64,000 bases of DNA from Hymenobacter sp. YIM 151858-1. GTDB taxonomy: Bacteria > Bacteroidota > Bacteroidia > Cytophagales > Hymenobacteraceae. The stretch is from the NCBI RefSeq assembly GCF_025979705.1, contig NZ_CP110136.1, positions 496,001-560,000 of the forward strand. The letters run 5' to 3'. Within the stretch, counting starts at the first letter, position 1. Each line of letters opens with the position of its first letter. Below the pieces are notes generated by a model that saw only the letters and a program-made list of their open reading frames with translations, did no database searches and was not told the origin of the DNA. Positions 9,324 through 17,384 of the stretch are shown in pieces. The position numbers and the translations under genes were made by a program.

Positions 9324-9359
9324 CAAGTGTTTTGCCCGGGGCTGCTGAAATTAGCATTG

Positions 9360-9405
9360 CCAATAAAAAGCCCTCCAGCGGTAGTGCTGGAGGGCTTTTT
9401 ATTGG
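9360..9405. terminator. 20-bp terminator stem between convergent genes
   Basis: CCAATAAAAAGCCCTCCAGC and its complement flank a 6-nt loop. The ends are A- and T-rich, so it can act on both the protease transcript and the convergent DUF2911 transcript. Confidence 0.85.
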
Positions 9406-9475
9406 AAAGATCGGAAGGCTGGCAACGCTAAAAGCTGGCTCAAGCGTAATTGGGCCAGAATAGGCGGCCAAACCG

Positions 9476-10045
9476 TTACTTCACCGCAATGGGCAGCTCC
9501 ATGGTTTCCCAGCGCAGCACCACGCCGGGGCTGGTAACGGTGTAGGCGAGGCGCTCCATCATGGCGGCTTTGCGCGGCGTTACGGTTACGCGCAGCGCAT
9601 CCTGGGCCTGGTCGTACTTGTAGGCGCCCCACTGGTTGGCGGTTTTGTTGAAGATAACCGTCCAGGCTTGCTCCGTAGGGATTACGAAGAACGAATACGT
9701 GCCGGCGGCCAGCGGCTTGCCCTCCACCGTAACGGGCTTGTCGAAGGTGATGGTGGTGGCCTCGTTGGCGCCGGCCCGCCACACCTGGTTGTAAGGCACC
9801 AGCTCGCCCCAGATTTTGCGGCCTTTTACCGCCGGGCTGCTGTACTTGATGGTAACGTTGGCCTTGCCGGCCTTGCCGGTGGCCGTAGCTGCCGGGCTGG
9901 GCTTGGCCTGGTCCTGGTTAGTGGCAATGGCATCCATAACCATAGGCCGGCGTGCGGGTTCGTCTTGCGCCACGGCGGGCAGAGTAGCTAGCGTGCCTAG
10001 GTTGATAAGTGCCAGCGAGAGCACCAAGTAGGGTTGAACTTTCAT
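9476..10045 (-). CDS. DUF2911 family secreted protein
   Basis: A 189-residue protein with a signal peptide (MKVQPYLVLSLALINLGTLA, cleavage near AVAQ). The mature region fits DUF2911 as found in Bacteroidota: IKYSSPAVKGRKIWGELVPY, VWRAGANEATTITFDKPV, GTYSFFVIP, WTVIFNK, WGAYKY. These proteins are probably periplasmic or surface beta-sandwiches of unknown function. ATG 10045 was preferred to the upstream in-frame TTG/ATG because it starts the signal peptide. Divergent from the lipoprotein gene at 10170, sharing a 124-bp intergenic promoter region. Confidence 0.85.
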   Translation of the reverse strand: MKVQPYLVLSLALINLGTLATLPAVAQDEPARRPMVMDAIATNQDQAKPSPAATATGKAGKANVTIKYSSPAVKGRKIWGELVPYNQVWRAGANEATTITFDKPVTVEGKPLAAGTYSFFVIPTEQAWTVIFNKTANQWGAYKYDQAQDALRVTVTPRKAAMMERLAYTVTSPGVVLRWETMELPIAVK

Positions 10046-10169
10046 AGCTTGTGGGTGAGCTGAAGTGAGCAATTGTACAGAAGCAAAAGCAAGATAGAAG
10101 TTGCCTCGGTAGTATAGAATGGCACGAATATTTCTGCGGGTTTTACTGCCATTTTATCCCCGCAAGCCT

Positions 10170-11018
10170 ATGCGTCTTTCTACTCCGCTACTTCTCCTAG
10201 GTGCCTGCTTGCAATTGGGCGGTTGTGTGCCGCAGTACCACATTGCCCTGAAGCCCGCCAGCAATGCCACACGCTGGGAAGGCGGTTTAGAAATGGTTTC
10301 CGACGAGGCTGATAGCGTGGAAGTGAGCATGGCCGCGGCTTCCACGGCCGGCAACTTTCTCGAGTTCGATGTAACGCTGCGCAACCGCAGCGCGCGCGCC
10401 GTGGTGGTGGCGCCCGAACAGTTTTACCTGCTGGCCAGCTTTCCGCCGGCTGCCACGCCCAACGCTGCCGCTGCGGTTGGCCCGGTGCGCGTACCGGCCA
10501 TCGACCCCGAAGAAACCATCCGGCAGCTGCAGCTAAGCGCGGCTTTCCACGAGAAGAAATCCACGGCCATTCCGGCGGTCGAAATCCTTTCCGGCATCAA
10601 CGAAATAGCCCAGGACCTAAGCAGCCGCAAGCGCAAAGAAACCGACGCCCAGCGCGACGCCCGCAACGCTGCTTACCACGCCGAAATGAACGGCTATCAG
10701 CAAGAGCGCACCGACCACGCCGTGCGCGCCGCCGCCCTCCGCGACGAGCTGCGCGCCACCGAAACCGACCTGCTGCGCAAAACCACCCTCGACGCGGGCT
10801 TTGCCGTGCGCGGCCGCGTGCGGTTTTTGCGCACCGCCGATGCCGCCGACCGCCTACGCGTGGTGCTGCCGGTGGGCGGCCGCGCGCTGGCTGCCGAGTT
10901 CACGCAGTTCCGCTACCGCCCCAACGGCTACCAGCCCGCCACGGCCCAGGCGGCACCTAGGGCGCTGCCGGCCGTTAGTCAACCAGCTCCGCCAGCTCCA
11001 GCCACCGCTCGCCCTTAG
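10170..11018 (+). CDS. Lipoprotein of unknown function
   Basis: ATG 10170 starts a typical lipoprotein signal (MRLSTPLLLLGACLQLGGC) with the lipobox Cys at residue 19. The 282-residue product has a beta-rich N-terminal part (FLEFDVTLRNRSARAVVV, EQFYLLAS), a charged helical middle (~150-215, rich in Arg/Glu/Ala), and a C-terminal beta part (GFAVRGRVRFLRTADAADRL). It is not a family I recognise. Its last 44 bases overlap, antiparallel, the 3' end of the ABC-F gene. Probably anchored in the periplasm or outer membrane. Confidence 0.75.
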   Translation: MRLSTPLLLLGACLQLGGCVPQYHIALKPASNATRWEGGLEMVSDEADSVEVSMAAASTAGNFLEFDVTLRNRSARAVVVAPEQFYLLASFPPAATPNAAAAVGPVRVPAIDPEETIRQLQLSAAFHEKKSTAIPAVEILSGINEIAQDLSSRKRKETDAQRDARNAAYHAEMNGYQQERTDHAVRAAALRDELRATETDLLRKTTLDAGFAVRGRVRFLRTADAADRLRVVLPVGGRALAAEFTQFRYRPNGYQPATAQAAPRALPAVSQPAPPAPATARP

Positions 11019-12867
11019 CGTCGAGGTCGGCATCGAGCTGCTGCAGGCGGGCGGCCCATTCGGCTAGTTGCTGGTGGCTGCCGCTGCCGCTGTTCATCTG
11101 CTCCACGAGTTGCTTTTTCTCGTCTTCGAGCTTGGCAATGGCGGCTTCGAGCTGCTCGTATTCCTTTTTCTCGGCGAAGGTGGCGCGGCGCGCTTTGCTG
11201 GCAGCCGGGGCCGCAACCGCCGCGGCGCTGGCCGTGGCTTTGGCGGCTTTGGCCGCAGCCGCCGCAGCTTCGGCGGCCTGCTGATCCTTAAGGAACTGGC
11301 GGTAATCAGTATAGTTGCCGGGGAAGAGGCGCACGCGCCCGCCGGGCTCCAGCACCAGCAGCTGCTCCACGAGCCGGTCCATAAAGTACCGGTCGTGCGA
11401 TACGAGCACCAGGCAGCCGGCGAAGTTCAGCAGGAAGTCTTCCAGGATGTTGAGCGTCACGATGTCGAGGTCGTTCGTGGGCTCGTCGAGGATCAGGAAG
11501 TTGGGGTTTTTGATGAGCACACGCAGCAGCTGCAGGCGGCGCTTTTCGCCCCCGCTGAGCTTGTCCACCAAGGTGTACTGCTGGGCCGGCGGAAACAGGA
11601 AGTGCTGCAACAGCTGCGAGGCCGTGAGCACCGAGCCGTCGGCCATTTCCACCACCTCGGCCACTTCCTTCACCACGTCAATCACGCGCTGGTCGTCGGT
11701 GTACTGCAGCTCTTGCTGGGTGTAGTAGCCGAACACGGTGGTTTGGCCGGCCTCTACTTCGCCGCTGTCGGGCTGCAGGCGCTGCGTAAGAATGTTGAGC
11801 AGGGTGGTTTTGCCGGCGCCGTTGGGCCCTACAATGCCCAGGCGCTCCTGCTTCCGAAACACGTGGCTGAAGTCGTTGAGCACGGTTTTCTCGCCGAAGC
11901 GCTTCATCAGGTGCTTGGCCTCCAGTACCTTGTTGCCCTGGCGCGTCGATTTCACCGATAGCTCTACCTGCTGCTGCGGGCCGCGGCCCTTGGCTTTCTC
12001 CTGCGTTTCATAAAAAGCCTCGATGCGCGCTTTTTGCTTGGTGCCGCGGGCCTGCGGCTGGCGGCGCATCCACTCCAGCTCCTTGCGCAGCAGGTTGCGG
12101 GCTTTTTCTACCTCCACAGCTTCCATCAGCTCGCGCTCGGCCTTTTTCTCCACAAAGTAGGCGTAGTTGCCCTGGTAGCGGTGCACCTGGCCGCGGTCGA
12201 GCTCCACAATTTCGTTGGCCACGCGGTCGAGGAAGTACCGGTCATGGGTTACCATCAGCAGCGTGAGGGTGGGGGAGGCCAGGCGGTTTTCGAGCCACTC
12301 AATGGTGTCGAGGTCGAGGTGGTTGGTGGGCTCGTCGAGAATGATAACCTCCGGCTCCTCAATCAGCAGGCGGGCCAGGGCCACCCGCTTTTGCTGCCCG
12401 CCCGAGAGCGAGCCTACGCGCTGCTCCAGGTCGTGAATGCCCAGCTGACCTAGGATTTGGCGCACCTGCGCTTCGTAGTCCCAGGCGTTCAGCACGTCCA
12501 TGCGCTGCAGGGCGTGCTGCAGCTCGGTGGGGTCGGCCGCATCGCCTTTCAGCATGAGGCGCTCGTAGTCGCGCACGGCCGCCAGGGTGGCGTTTTCGCC
12601 CGCGAAAATGCTTTGCTGAACGGTGAGGTTGTTATCGAAGGTGGGTTGCTGGGGCAAAAAGCCCAGGCGTACGCCGTTGCGCACGCCCACCAGGCCGGTA
12701 TCGGGTGGCTCCAGCCCGGCCAGCACGCGCAGCAGGGTAGTCTTGCCCGAACCATTTACGCCTACCAGCGCCGTGCGCTGGCCTTGTTGCAACCCAAACG
12801 ACAAGTCGCGGAACAACCAGCGGTCCGCGTAATTCTTCGATATATTCTCAGCCGACAGCAAATTCAT
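10975..12867 (-). CDS. ABC-F family ATPase (Uup-like)
   Basis: A 630-residue soluble protein with two ABC ATPase domains and no membrane part. Domain 1: Walker A GVNGSGKTT (36-44), signature LSGGQ (154-158), Walker B IILDEP (175-180). Domain 2: Walker A GPNGAGKTT (347-355), LSGGE (437-441), LILDEP (458-463). The inter-domain linker (~240-300) is the helical P-site tRNA interaction motif region. An Ala-rich stretch and C-terminal coiled coil (~560-630) resemble the ABC_tran_CTD of Uup. ABC-F proteins act on the ribosome to relieve stalls; Uup has also been linked to DNA junction processing. A TACCTTTG box ends 4 nt before the ATG, suggesting a very short or absent leader. Confidence 0.92.
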   Translation of the reverse strand: MNLLSAENISKNYADRWLFRDLSFGLQQGQRTALVGVNGSGKTTLLRVLAGLEPPDTGLVGVRNGVRLGFLPQQPTFDNNLTVQQSIFAGENATLAAVRDYERLMLKGDAADPTELQHALQRMDVLNAWDYEAQVRQILGQLGIHDLEQRVGSLSGGQQKRVALARLLIEEPEVIILDEPTNHLDLDTIEWLENRLASPTLTLLMVTHDRYFLDRVANEIVELDRGQVHRYQGNYAYFVEKKAERELMEAVEVEKARNLLRKELEWMRRQPQARGTKQKARIEAFYETQEKAKGRGPQQQVELSVKSTRQGNKVLEAKHLMKRFGEKTVLNDFSHVFRKQERLGIVGPNGAGKTTLLNILTQRLQPDSGEVEAGQTTVFGYYTQQELQYTDDQRVIDVVKEVAEVVEMADGSVLTASQLLQHFLFPPAQQYTLVDKLSGGEKRRLQLLRVLIKNPNFLILDEPTNDLDIVTLNILEDFLLNFAGCLVLVSHDRYFMDRLVEQLLVLEPGGRVRLFPGNYTDYRQFLKDQQAAEAAAAAAKAAKATASAAAVAAPAASKARRATFAEKKEYEQLEAAIAKLEDEKKQLVEQMNSGSGSHQQLAEWAARLQQLDADLDAKGERWLELAELVD

Positions 12868-12871
12868 GCTG

Positions 12872-12879
12872 CAAAGGTA
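12872..12879 (-). promoter_or_regulatory. Candidate Bacteroidota -7 box TACCTTTG for the ABC-F gene
   Basis: It matches the known TAnnTTTG -7 consensus of Bacteroidetes sigma factor. Only 4 nt separate it from the ATG, so the transcript would be leaderless or nearly so. No clear -33 TTTG is visible. Confidence 0.45.
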
Positions 12880-12888
12880 GCTGGTAGG

Positions 12889-12940
12889 GAGTATTGGGTA
12901 TTGAGTACTCGGTACTGGGTACTAGGTATGGGGTCTTGAG
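12889..12940 (+). repeat. Degenerate heptad repeat, GGTACTN type
   Basis: Seven-base steps GAGTATT, GGGTATT, GAGTACT, CGGTACT, GGGTACT, AGGTATG, GGGTCTT lie immediately upstream of the ABC-F gene. A similar unit appears at 28078-28108. Confidence 0.65.
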
Positions 12941-12984
12941 AAAAGTGCACGCCCGCACAACCCGGCCCCTAGGTCGGCCATACG

Positions 12985-13040
12985 CAGCTAACAGCTAACA
13001 GCTAACAGCTAACAGCTAACAGCTAACAGCTAACACCTAA
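12985..13040 (+). repeat. Tandem heptamer CAGCTAA, seven exact copies plus one variant
   Basis: The unit CAGCTAA repeats exactly seven times (12985-13033), followed by CACCTAA (13034-13040), which contains the stop codon of the minus-strand gene at 13037. Head-to-tail without spacers, so it is not a CRISPR. Confidence 0.9.
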
Positions 13041-13276
13041 ATCACCCTTACCCGGTCCACGTGCACGTCGTCGCGCAGGATTTCGAGGCCTTTGTAGGCG
13101 AGGGGGCGGCCGGTGTTGGTGGTCAGTTCGCCGCCATCGGCGTGCAGGCCGGCTACATCGAGCACCAGCTGCGTGTATTTCCGTTCGCCAAGCTCGATGG
13201 CGACCGGGCGGCCTTGTTCGGCGTTGTAATGAGCAAGCGCCTGGTCTATCTCCTCCAGAATGACGCTTCGGTTCAT
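13037..13276 (-). CDS. Conserved hypothetical protein, 79 aa
   Basis: ATG 13276 (MNRSVILEEIDQALAHYNAE) opens a 79-codon frame. An amphipathic helix at the N-terminus is followed by beta-like segments (RPVAIELGERKYTQLVLDV, LAYKGLEILRDD). There is no signal peptide or membrane span, so it is probably cytoplasmic. The frame is open far upstream, but that part overlaps the murI promoter and has a different, Arg-rich composition. Its stop lies inside the last unit of the CAGCTAA array. Function unknown. Confidence 0.65.
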   Translation of the reverse strand: MNRSVILEEIDQALAHYNAEQGRPVAIELGERKYTQLVLDVAGLHADGGELTTNTGRPLAYKGLEILRDDVHVDRVRVI

Positions 13277-13487
13277 AAAAGCAGCAGTAGTTTGCTGAGC
13301 AACATACACAATTGCCCGGAAATGCAACCACGCCGAAGCACGCGGCGCATTCGGGCCGGTTTGTCGCCAAACCGCATTGCCTGGGCTTGCCAGGCGGCGC
13401 ACCAACAGTTTGGCTTGCCGCTCAGGCGCTTGCCTGCACCCGGCCCGGCCCGCGGGCACCTAGGGCCTGTGCACCACGAAACCGCCG

Positions 13488-13495
13488 TACCTTCG
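13488..13495 (+). promoter_or_regulatory. Candidate -7 box TACCTTCG for murI
   Basis: A one-base variant of TAnnTTTG ending 5 nt before the murI ATG, again implying a very short leader. Confidence 0.35.
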
Positions 13496-13500
13496 GGCCC

Positions 13501-14334
13501 ATGTCAGTACCTGCATCCAGCACGCCCGATTCGCGCCCTATCGGGGTTTTCGATAGCGGCATTGGCGGCCTCACGGTGGCCCGTGCCGTAAACCAGCTGT
13601 TGCCGCACGAGCGGCTGGTGTACTTCGGCGATACGGCTCACTTGCCCTACGGCGACAAGTCGACGGCCGCTATTCAGGCCTACAGCGTGAAAATCTGCGA
13701 TTTGCTGCTGCGCCAGCATTGCAAAGTAATCCTGATTGCCTGCAACTCGGCCTCGGCGGCAGCCTACGAGCTGGTGCGCGAGTACGTGGGCTCCAAGGCG
13801 CGCGTGCTCAACGTAATCGACCCGATTGTGCAGCAAGTAGGCTTGCACTACGCCAACCGCGAAGTGGGCCTGATTGGCACCAAGCAAACCGTGGGCTCCA
13901 ACGTGTACCGCAAAAAGCTCGACCAGCTCGACCGCGACATTCGGCTGCACGCGCTGGCCACCCCGCTGCTGGCCCCCATGATCGAAGAAGGCTTCGTGCG
14001 CGGGGCCGTCAGCCAAAGCGTCATCAACACGTATTTATCCGACCCCGCGCTGGAGGGCATTGAGGCGCTGGTGCTGGCCTGCACGCACTACCCGCTTATT
14101 CGGGAGCAGATTGCCGACTACTACCAAGGCCGCGTGGATGTGCTCGACCCATCCGACACGGTTGCTTTGGCCTTGCAGCAGCTCTTGCAAGCGCACGGCT
14201 TGTCGGGGGCGCCGGCCGAGCGCCTGCCGCAGCACCACTTCTACGTTTCCGATTTTACGCCGTCGTTCGAGGAAAGCACGCGCCTGTTTTTCGGGCAGGA
14301 AGTGAACCTCGAGCACTACCCGCTTTGGGAATAG
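13501..14334 (+). CDS. murI: Glutamate racemase
   Basis: A 277-residue cytoplasmic racemase giving D-glutamate for peptidoglycan. Visible hallmarks are GVFDSGIGGLTV with the catalytic-region Asp18-Ser19, LVYFGDTAHLPYG, and the two catalytic cysteines in IACNSASA (C81) and LACTHYPL (C194). The length is normal (260-290). ATG 13501 follows a TACCTTCG box by 5 nt; the longer open frame upstream is rejected as low-complexity. Diverges from the 79-aa hypothetical gene and ends in a strong terminator. Confidence 0.96.
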   Translation: MSVPASSTPDSRPIGVFDSGIGGLTVARAVNQLLPHERLVYFGDTAHLPYGDKSTAAIQAYSVKICDLLLRQHCKVILIACNSASAAAYELVREYVGSKARVLNVIDPIVQQVGLHYANREVGLIGTKQTVGSNVYRKKLDQLDRDIRLHALATPLLAPMIEEGFVRGAVSQSVINTYLSDPALEGIEALVLACTHYPLIREQIADYYQGRVDVLDPSDTVALALQQLLQAHGLSGAPAERLPQHHFYVSDFTPSFEESTRLFFGQEVNLEHYPLWE

Positions 14335-14358
14335 GGCCGAGCCCTAGCCCGCTGTGCT

Positions 14359-14401
14359 GCCGCCCGGCCCCGCCTGCAAGGTGAGGCCGGGCGGCTTTTT
14401 T
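14359..14401 (+). terminator. Rho-independent terminator of murI
   Basis: GCCGCCCGGCC pairs with GGCCGGGCGGC across a 15-nt loop and is followed by six T. Confidence 0.9.
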
Positions 14402-14607
14402 GGCGGGCGCCCAAGCCAACCGACGAGCTTGCACTTTGCACATGCCGTTTCATCTTTCTGGGAAAATACATTCAAAATGTTGAATAATTAGAATATTCGA
14501 TTACGTTTACACAATAGCATTTATCCTATGTATTGATGGATGCTGCAATGAATGATTCTGCCTCTTTGTTGTAGCTGCCCTAGCAATGGGGCCTAACCCT
14601 AGGTGTT
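14402..14607 (+). promoter_or_regulatory. AT-rich leader/promoter region of the curli export genes
   Basis: About 140 bp (14440-14580) drop sharply in GC compared with the surroundings and contain many A/T runs (for example TTGAATAATTAGAATATTCG). This is the expected site for the csgE promoter and any regulator binding. I cannot define a single box. Confidence 0.45.
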
Positions 14608-15228
14608 ATGAAAGCGCCCGCCGCCTTGCCCACACCCCCGGTACCAAGCGTTTGCTGGTGGCGCCCGTGGCTGTTGGCAGTGGCCAGCGTAGCGCTGGGC
14701 TGGCTGGCTGCCTTGCCCGCTCACGCTCAGGCCGAGAAGAAAGTGCCCACCCGAGCCGATGCGCCCAGCCGCGCGGCCACGGTGCCCGCCCGCGAGAACA
14801 AATCGGCTCCGCTGCCGCCTAAAAAGCTGGAGGAGGCCCTGCAGCTGCTGCTCAGCGCCGACTCGGTGCGCCGGAGTGCGCCCAAGGCCCTAGGTCCGGA
14901 GTCGGCAGGCTTGGTTATCGACCAAACCATCACCAAAATCGGCCACGATTTCTACGATGCCTTTTACGCCGTGTTCGAGCCGCCGCCCGGCGTAACCGAG
15001 TACTCCGTGGTAATTGCCGAGCGCCCGGCGCGCATGGGCAATTCGGCCCTGGTGGCCGTGTCCGTCGACAACACCGAGCTGCTCGAAATGCCCATGCAGG
15101 CCCGCTACGACGTGATTGAGGCCTCGGCTGCCGATGCCGCCGCGGCCGTGTACGGCTACCTCGAATCGGCCCGCAACCTCAGCCAGCAGCTCGAGCAAGG
15201 CGAGCTGCGCGGCACGGGGCAGTATTAG
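14608..15228 (+). CDS. csgE: Curli assembly protein CsgE
   Basis: A 206-residue periplasmic curli secretion specificity factor. After a long signal region (hydrophobic residues ~20-40, cleavage near AHAQ) and a Pro/Ala/Lys linker, the CsgE domain starts about residue 95: GLVIDQTITKIGHDFYDAF, then YSVVIAERP, LVAVSVDN and YLESARNL. The family caps the CsgG pore and delivers subunits. It is longer than the E. coli protein (129 aa) because of the N-terminal linker. First gene of csgE-csgF-csgG, with gaps of 36 and 60 bp. Confidence 0.9.
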   Translation: MKAPAALPTPPVPSVCWWRPWLLAVASVALGWLAALPAHAQAEKKVPTRADAPSRAATVPARENKSAPLPPKKLEEALQLLLSADSVRRSAPKALGPESAGLVIDQTITKIGHDFYDAFYAVFEPPPGVTEYSVVIAERPARMGNSALVAVSVDNTELLEMPMQARYDVIEASAADAAAAVYGYLESARNLSQQLEQGELRGTGQY

Positions 15229-15264
15229 GCCGCCCGTTTTATTCTGCCACCTTACCCCCGCCCG

Positions 15265-15711
15265 ATGTTTATGAAAGTATGGTTTACTGCGTGTATGTGG
15301 TTGCTGCTGGGGCTGCTGGCCCGCCCCGCCGCCGCCCAGGATCTTGTGTACGAGCCGAAAAACCCCTCGTTTGGGGGCGGCAACACCTTCAACTACCAAT
15401 GGCTGCTGAGCTCGGCCTCGGCCCAGAACACCATTGAGGATACCAACGCGCGGGACGGCCGCGACGGCCGCGACAACGCCGACCCGCTCACCAGCTTCGC
15501 CGACAACCTGAACAAGCAGCTGCTGGCCCAGCTTACCAACCGCTTCATTACCTCGCAGTTTGGCAGCGGCACGGGCCCCGTAAAGCCGGGCAACTATACC
15601 GTGGGCGTGTACCAGATTGAGGTGGTGCCCGGCTCCAACGGCGTCACCATCAAAATCACCGACTCGGGTACCGGCAACCAAACCACCGTTACCATCCCCA
15701 ACGTGCCCTAG
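15265..15711 (+). CDS. csgF: Curli assembly protein CsgF
   Basis: A 148-residue secreted protein that in known systems binds the CsgG pore and couples curlin nucleation to the surface. The signal peptide ends AAAQ (about residue 25). The diagnostic mature start is DLVYEPKNPSFGGGNTFNYQ, then LLSSASAQN, followed by a Gly/Asn/Thr-rich beta part. A second ATG at 15271 (MKVWF) is an equally possible start. The stop codon TAG is itself part of a CCTAGG palindrome (15707-15712). Confidence 0.93.
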   Translation: MFMKVWFTACMWLLLGLLARPAAAQDLVYEPKNPSFGGGNTFNYQWLLSSASAQNTIEDTNARDGRDGRDNADPLTSFADNLNKQLLAQLTNRFITSQFGSGTGPVKPGNYTVGVYQIEVVPGSNGVTIKITDSGTGNQTTVTIPNVP

Positions 15712-15771
15712 GTGGTGCAGCGGTTGCGGTTTCTCCTCCACCTCCCAGCTTTCTTGCACTCCCCACCACGT

Positions 15772-17181
15772 ATGAACACTCCGCTGCTGCGCCCTGCGCA
15801 CCGGCTGGCACTGGCGGCCACGCTCGTGGCCGGCGGGTGCGCGCCGTATTTCCACCAACCCCTGGGCACCCAACCCGCACGCCTAGGTGCCGAAGTAAAC
15901 GCCAACGCCGAGCTGCGCGACCTGCCCGCCCCCCGCGAAAAAGCGGTGGTGGCCGTGTACAAGTTTCGCGACCAAACCGGGCAGTACAAGCCCACCTCGG
16001 GCGGCTCCAGCTTTTCCACAGCCGTAACGCAGGGCACCACCACCATTCTGATGCGCGCCCTGGAAGAATCGCGTTGGTTTGATGCCATTGAGCGCGAAAA
16101 CCTGAGCAACCTGCTGAACGAGCGCAAAATCATCCGCTCGACGCGCGCCGAATACTCCGAGCAAACGGGCCAGCGCCAGCCGCCGCTGCCGCCGCTGCTG
16201 TTTGCGGGCGTAATTCTCGAAGGCGGCATCATCTCGTACGATGCCAACATCCTGACGGGCGGCGCCGGGCTGCGCTACTTTGGGGCCGGGGCCTCGGGCC
16301 AGTACCGCCAAGACCGTGTTACGGTGTACCTGCGGGCCATCAGCACGGCCAACGGGCGCGTGCTCAAAACCGTGTACACCAGCAAAACCATCCTGTCGCA
16401 GCAGGTCGATGCGGGCTTGTTTCGCTTCGTCAACTTCAAGCGCCTGCTCGAAACCGAAACCGGCTTTACCTACAACGAGCCCAGCGAAATGGCCGTGAAG
16501 GAGGCCATCGAAAAATCGGTGCGGGCCATGGTGTACGAGGGCATTAGGGACGGCCTGTGGGCCCCCCGCAACCCCGAGGAAGCCAACGGCCCCGGCATGC
16601 GCGCCTACCTGCAGGAAAAAGAAGAAAACTTAACCGTTGACGTGCTCGGCCGCGATATGCGCCCGCGCCGCAGCACCTTAGGCATTGGCCTCTCGGCGGG
16701 TTTGCAGCGCTACAGCGGCGACTTTGCCAACCCGCTTATTCGGCCGCAGGGCGCGCTTACGGTGCGCTACCAGCTGGGTACGGGCCGCTGGAGCGCCTTT
16801 GCAGCCGTGGGCCGGGGCCAGCTTTCCGCCGAAAAGTACCTCGACCGTACCCTTAACTATACCGAGGGTGGCATAAGCTACCGGCTCTTTCCGCTTGATG
16901 CGTTTACGCCCGTGGTGTTTGCGGGCGGCGGCGTAACGCTGCCCTTGCGCGTGCGCGGCGGGGCGCCAACGTCCCCCGTGCCGCATACCTTATTTGGCCT
17001 AGGGGCCGAACTGCTCCTGACCAAGCGCCTGGGTTTGAATGCCAGCTTGGAAAACCGCTATTTCCTGAGCGATAAGCTCGACAATATGCCGCACGGCTCC
17101 TACAACGACTACACTTGGGGCGGCCGTTTGGGGCTCACTTACTACCTGGGCGCTGCTTCGTCGGCACGCACTGCCAAGTAG
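15772..17181 (+). CDS. csgG: Curli secretion channel CsgG with extra C-terminal domain
   Basis: A 469-residue outer-membrane lipoprotein. The signal ends at a lipobox (LVAGGC, Cys ~23). Residues ~25-290 match CsgG: VVAVYKFRDQTGQYKP, ALEESRWFDAIERENLSNLL, ERKIIRSTR, LEGGIISYDAN, RVTVYLRAI, MVYEGIRDGLW. E. coli CsgG stops near residue 277; here about 160 further residues follow (LGIGLSAGLQRYSGDFANP to YTWGGRLGLTYYLG). They alternate polar and hydrophobic residues like an OmpA/porin-type beta-barrel or a beta-sheet skirt. ATG 15772 starts the lipoprotein signal. Last gene of the csgEFG unit. Confidence 0.92.
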   Translation: MNTPLLRPAHRLALAATLVAGGCAPYFHQPLGTQPARLGAEVNANAELRDLPAPREKAVVAVYKFRDQTGQYKPTSGGSSFSTAVTQGTTTILMRALEESRWFDAIERENLSNLLNERKIIRSTRAEYSEQTGQRQPPLPPLLFAGVILEGGIISYDANILTGGAGLRYFGAGASGQYRQDRVTVYLRAISTANGRVLKTVYTSKTILSQQVDAGLFRFVNFKRLLETETGFTYNEPSEMAVKEAIEKSVRAMVYEGIRDGLWAPRNPEEANGPGMRAYLQEKEENLTVDVLGRDMRPRRSTLGIGLSAGLQRYSGDFANPLIRPQGALTVRYQLGTGRWSAFAAVGRGQLSAEKYLDRTLNYTEGGISYRLFPLDAFTPVVFAGGGVTLPLRVRGGAPTSPVPHTLFGLGAELLLTKRLGLNASLENRYFLSDKLDNMPHGSYNDYTWGGRLGLTYYLGAASSARTAK

Positions 17182-17384
17182 TTGATGTTTTATTTAGCTG
17201 ATAATTAGTGTATTGCACATTACCCAATCTATATCTAACTATCCCAAGAAAAAATTGAATAAAAAAATTACTCGTCGGTATTTGAATATTAGATATCGTT
17301 CATATATTTGAACTGTCTATCCGGAAAAGACAAGAATTACTTACCAAATTTATAGTACAACCCATTCCCAAACCTTCCTACATC
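17182..17384 (+). promoter_or_regulatory. AT-rich promoter region of the curlin subunit genes
   Basis: About 200 bp of strikingly AT-rich DNA (for example AAAAAATTGAATAAAAAAAT) separates csgG from the first curlin gene. No terminator-like hairpin is obvious. A separate, strong, regulated promoter for the curlins is expected here. Exact boxes not assigned. Confidence 0.5.

Noticed and set aside
12985-13040. Possible CRISPR array
   Set aside because: Units are 7 bp and head-to-tail with no spacers, and no cas genes are near.
14890-15873. 327-codon minus ORF opposite csgE and csgF
   Set aside because: Both genes on the plus strand are recognisable curli factors; the antisense frame has no family resemblance.
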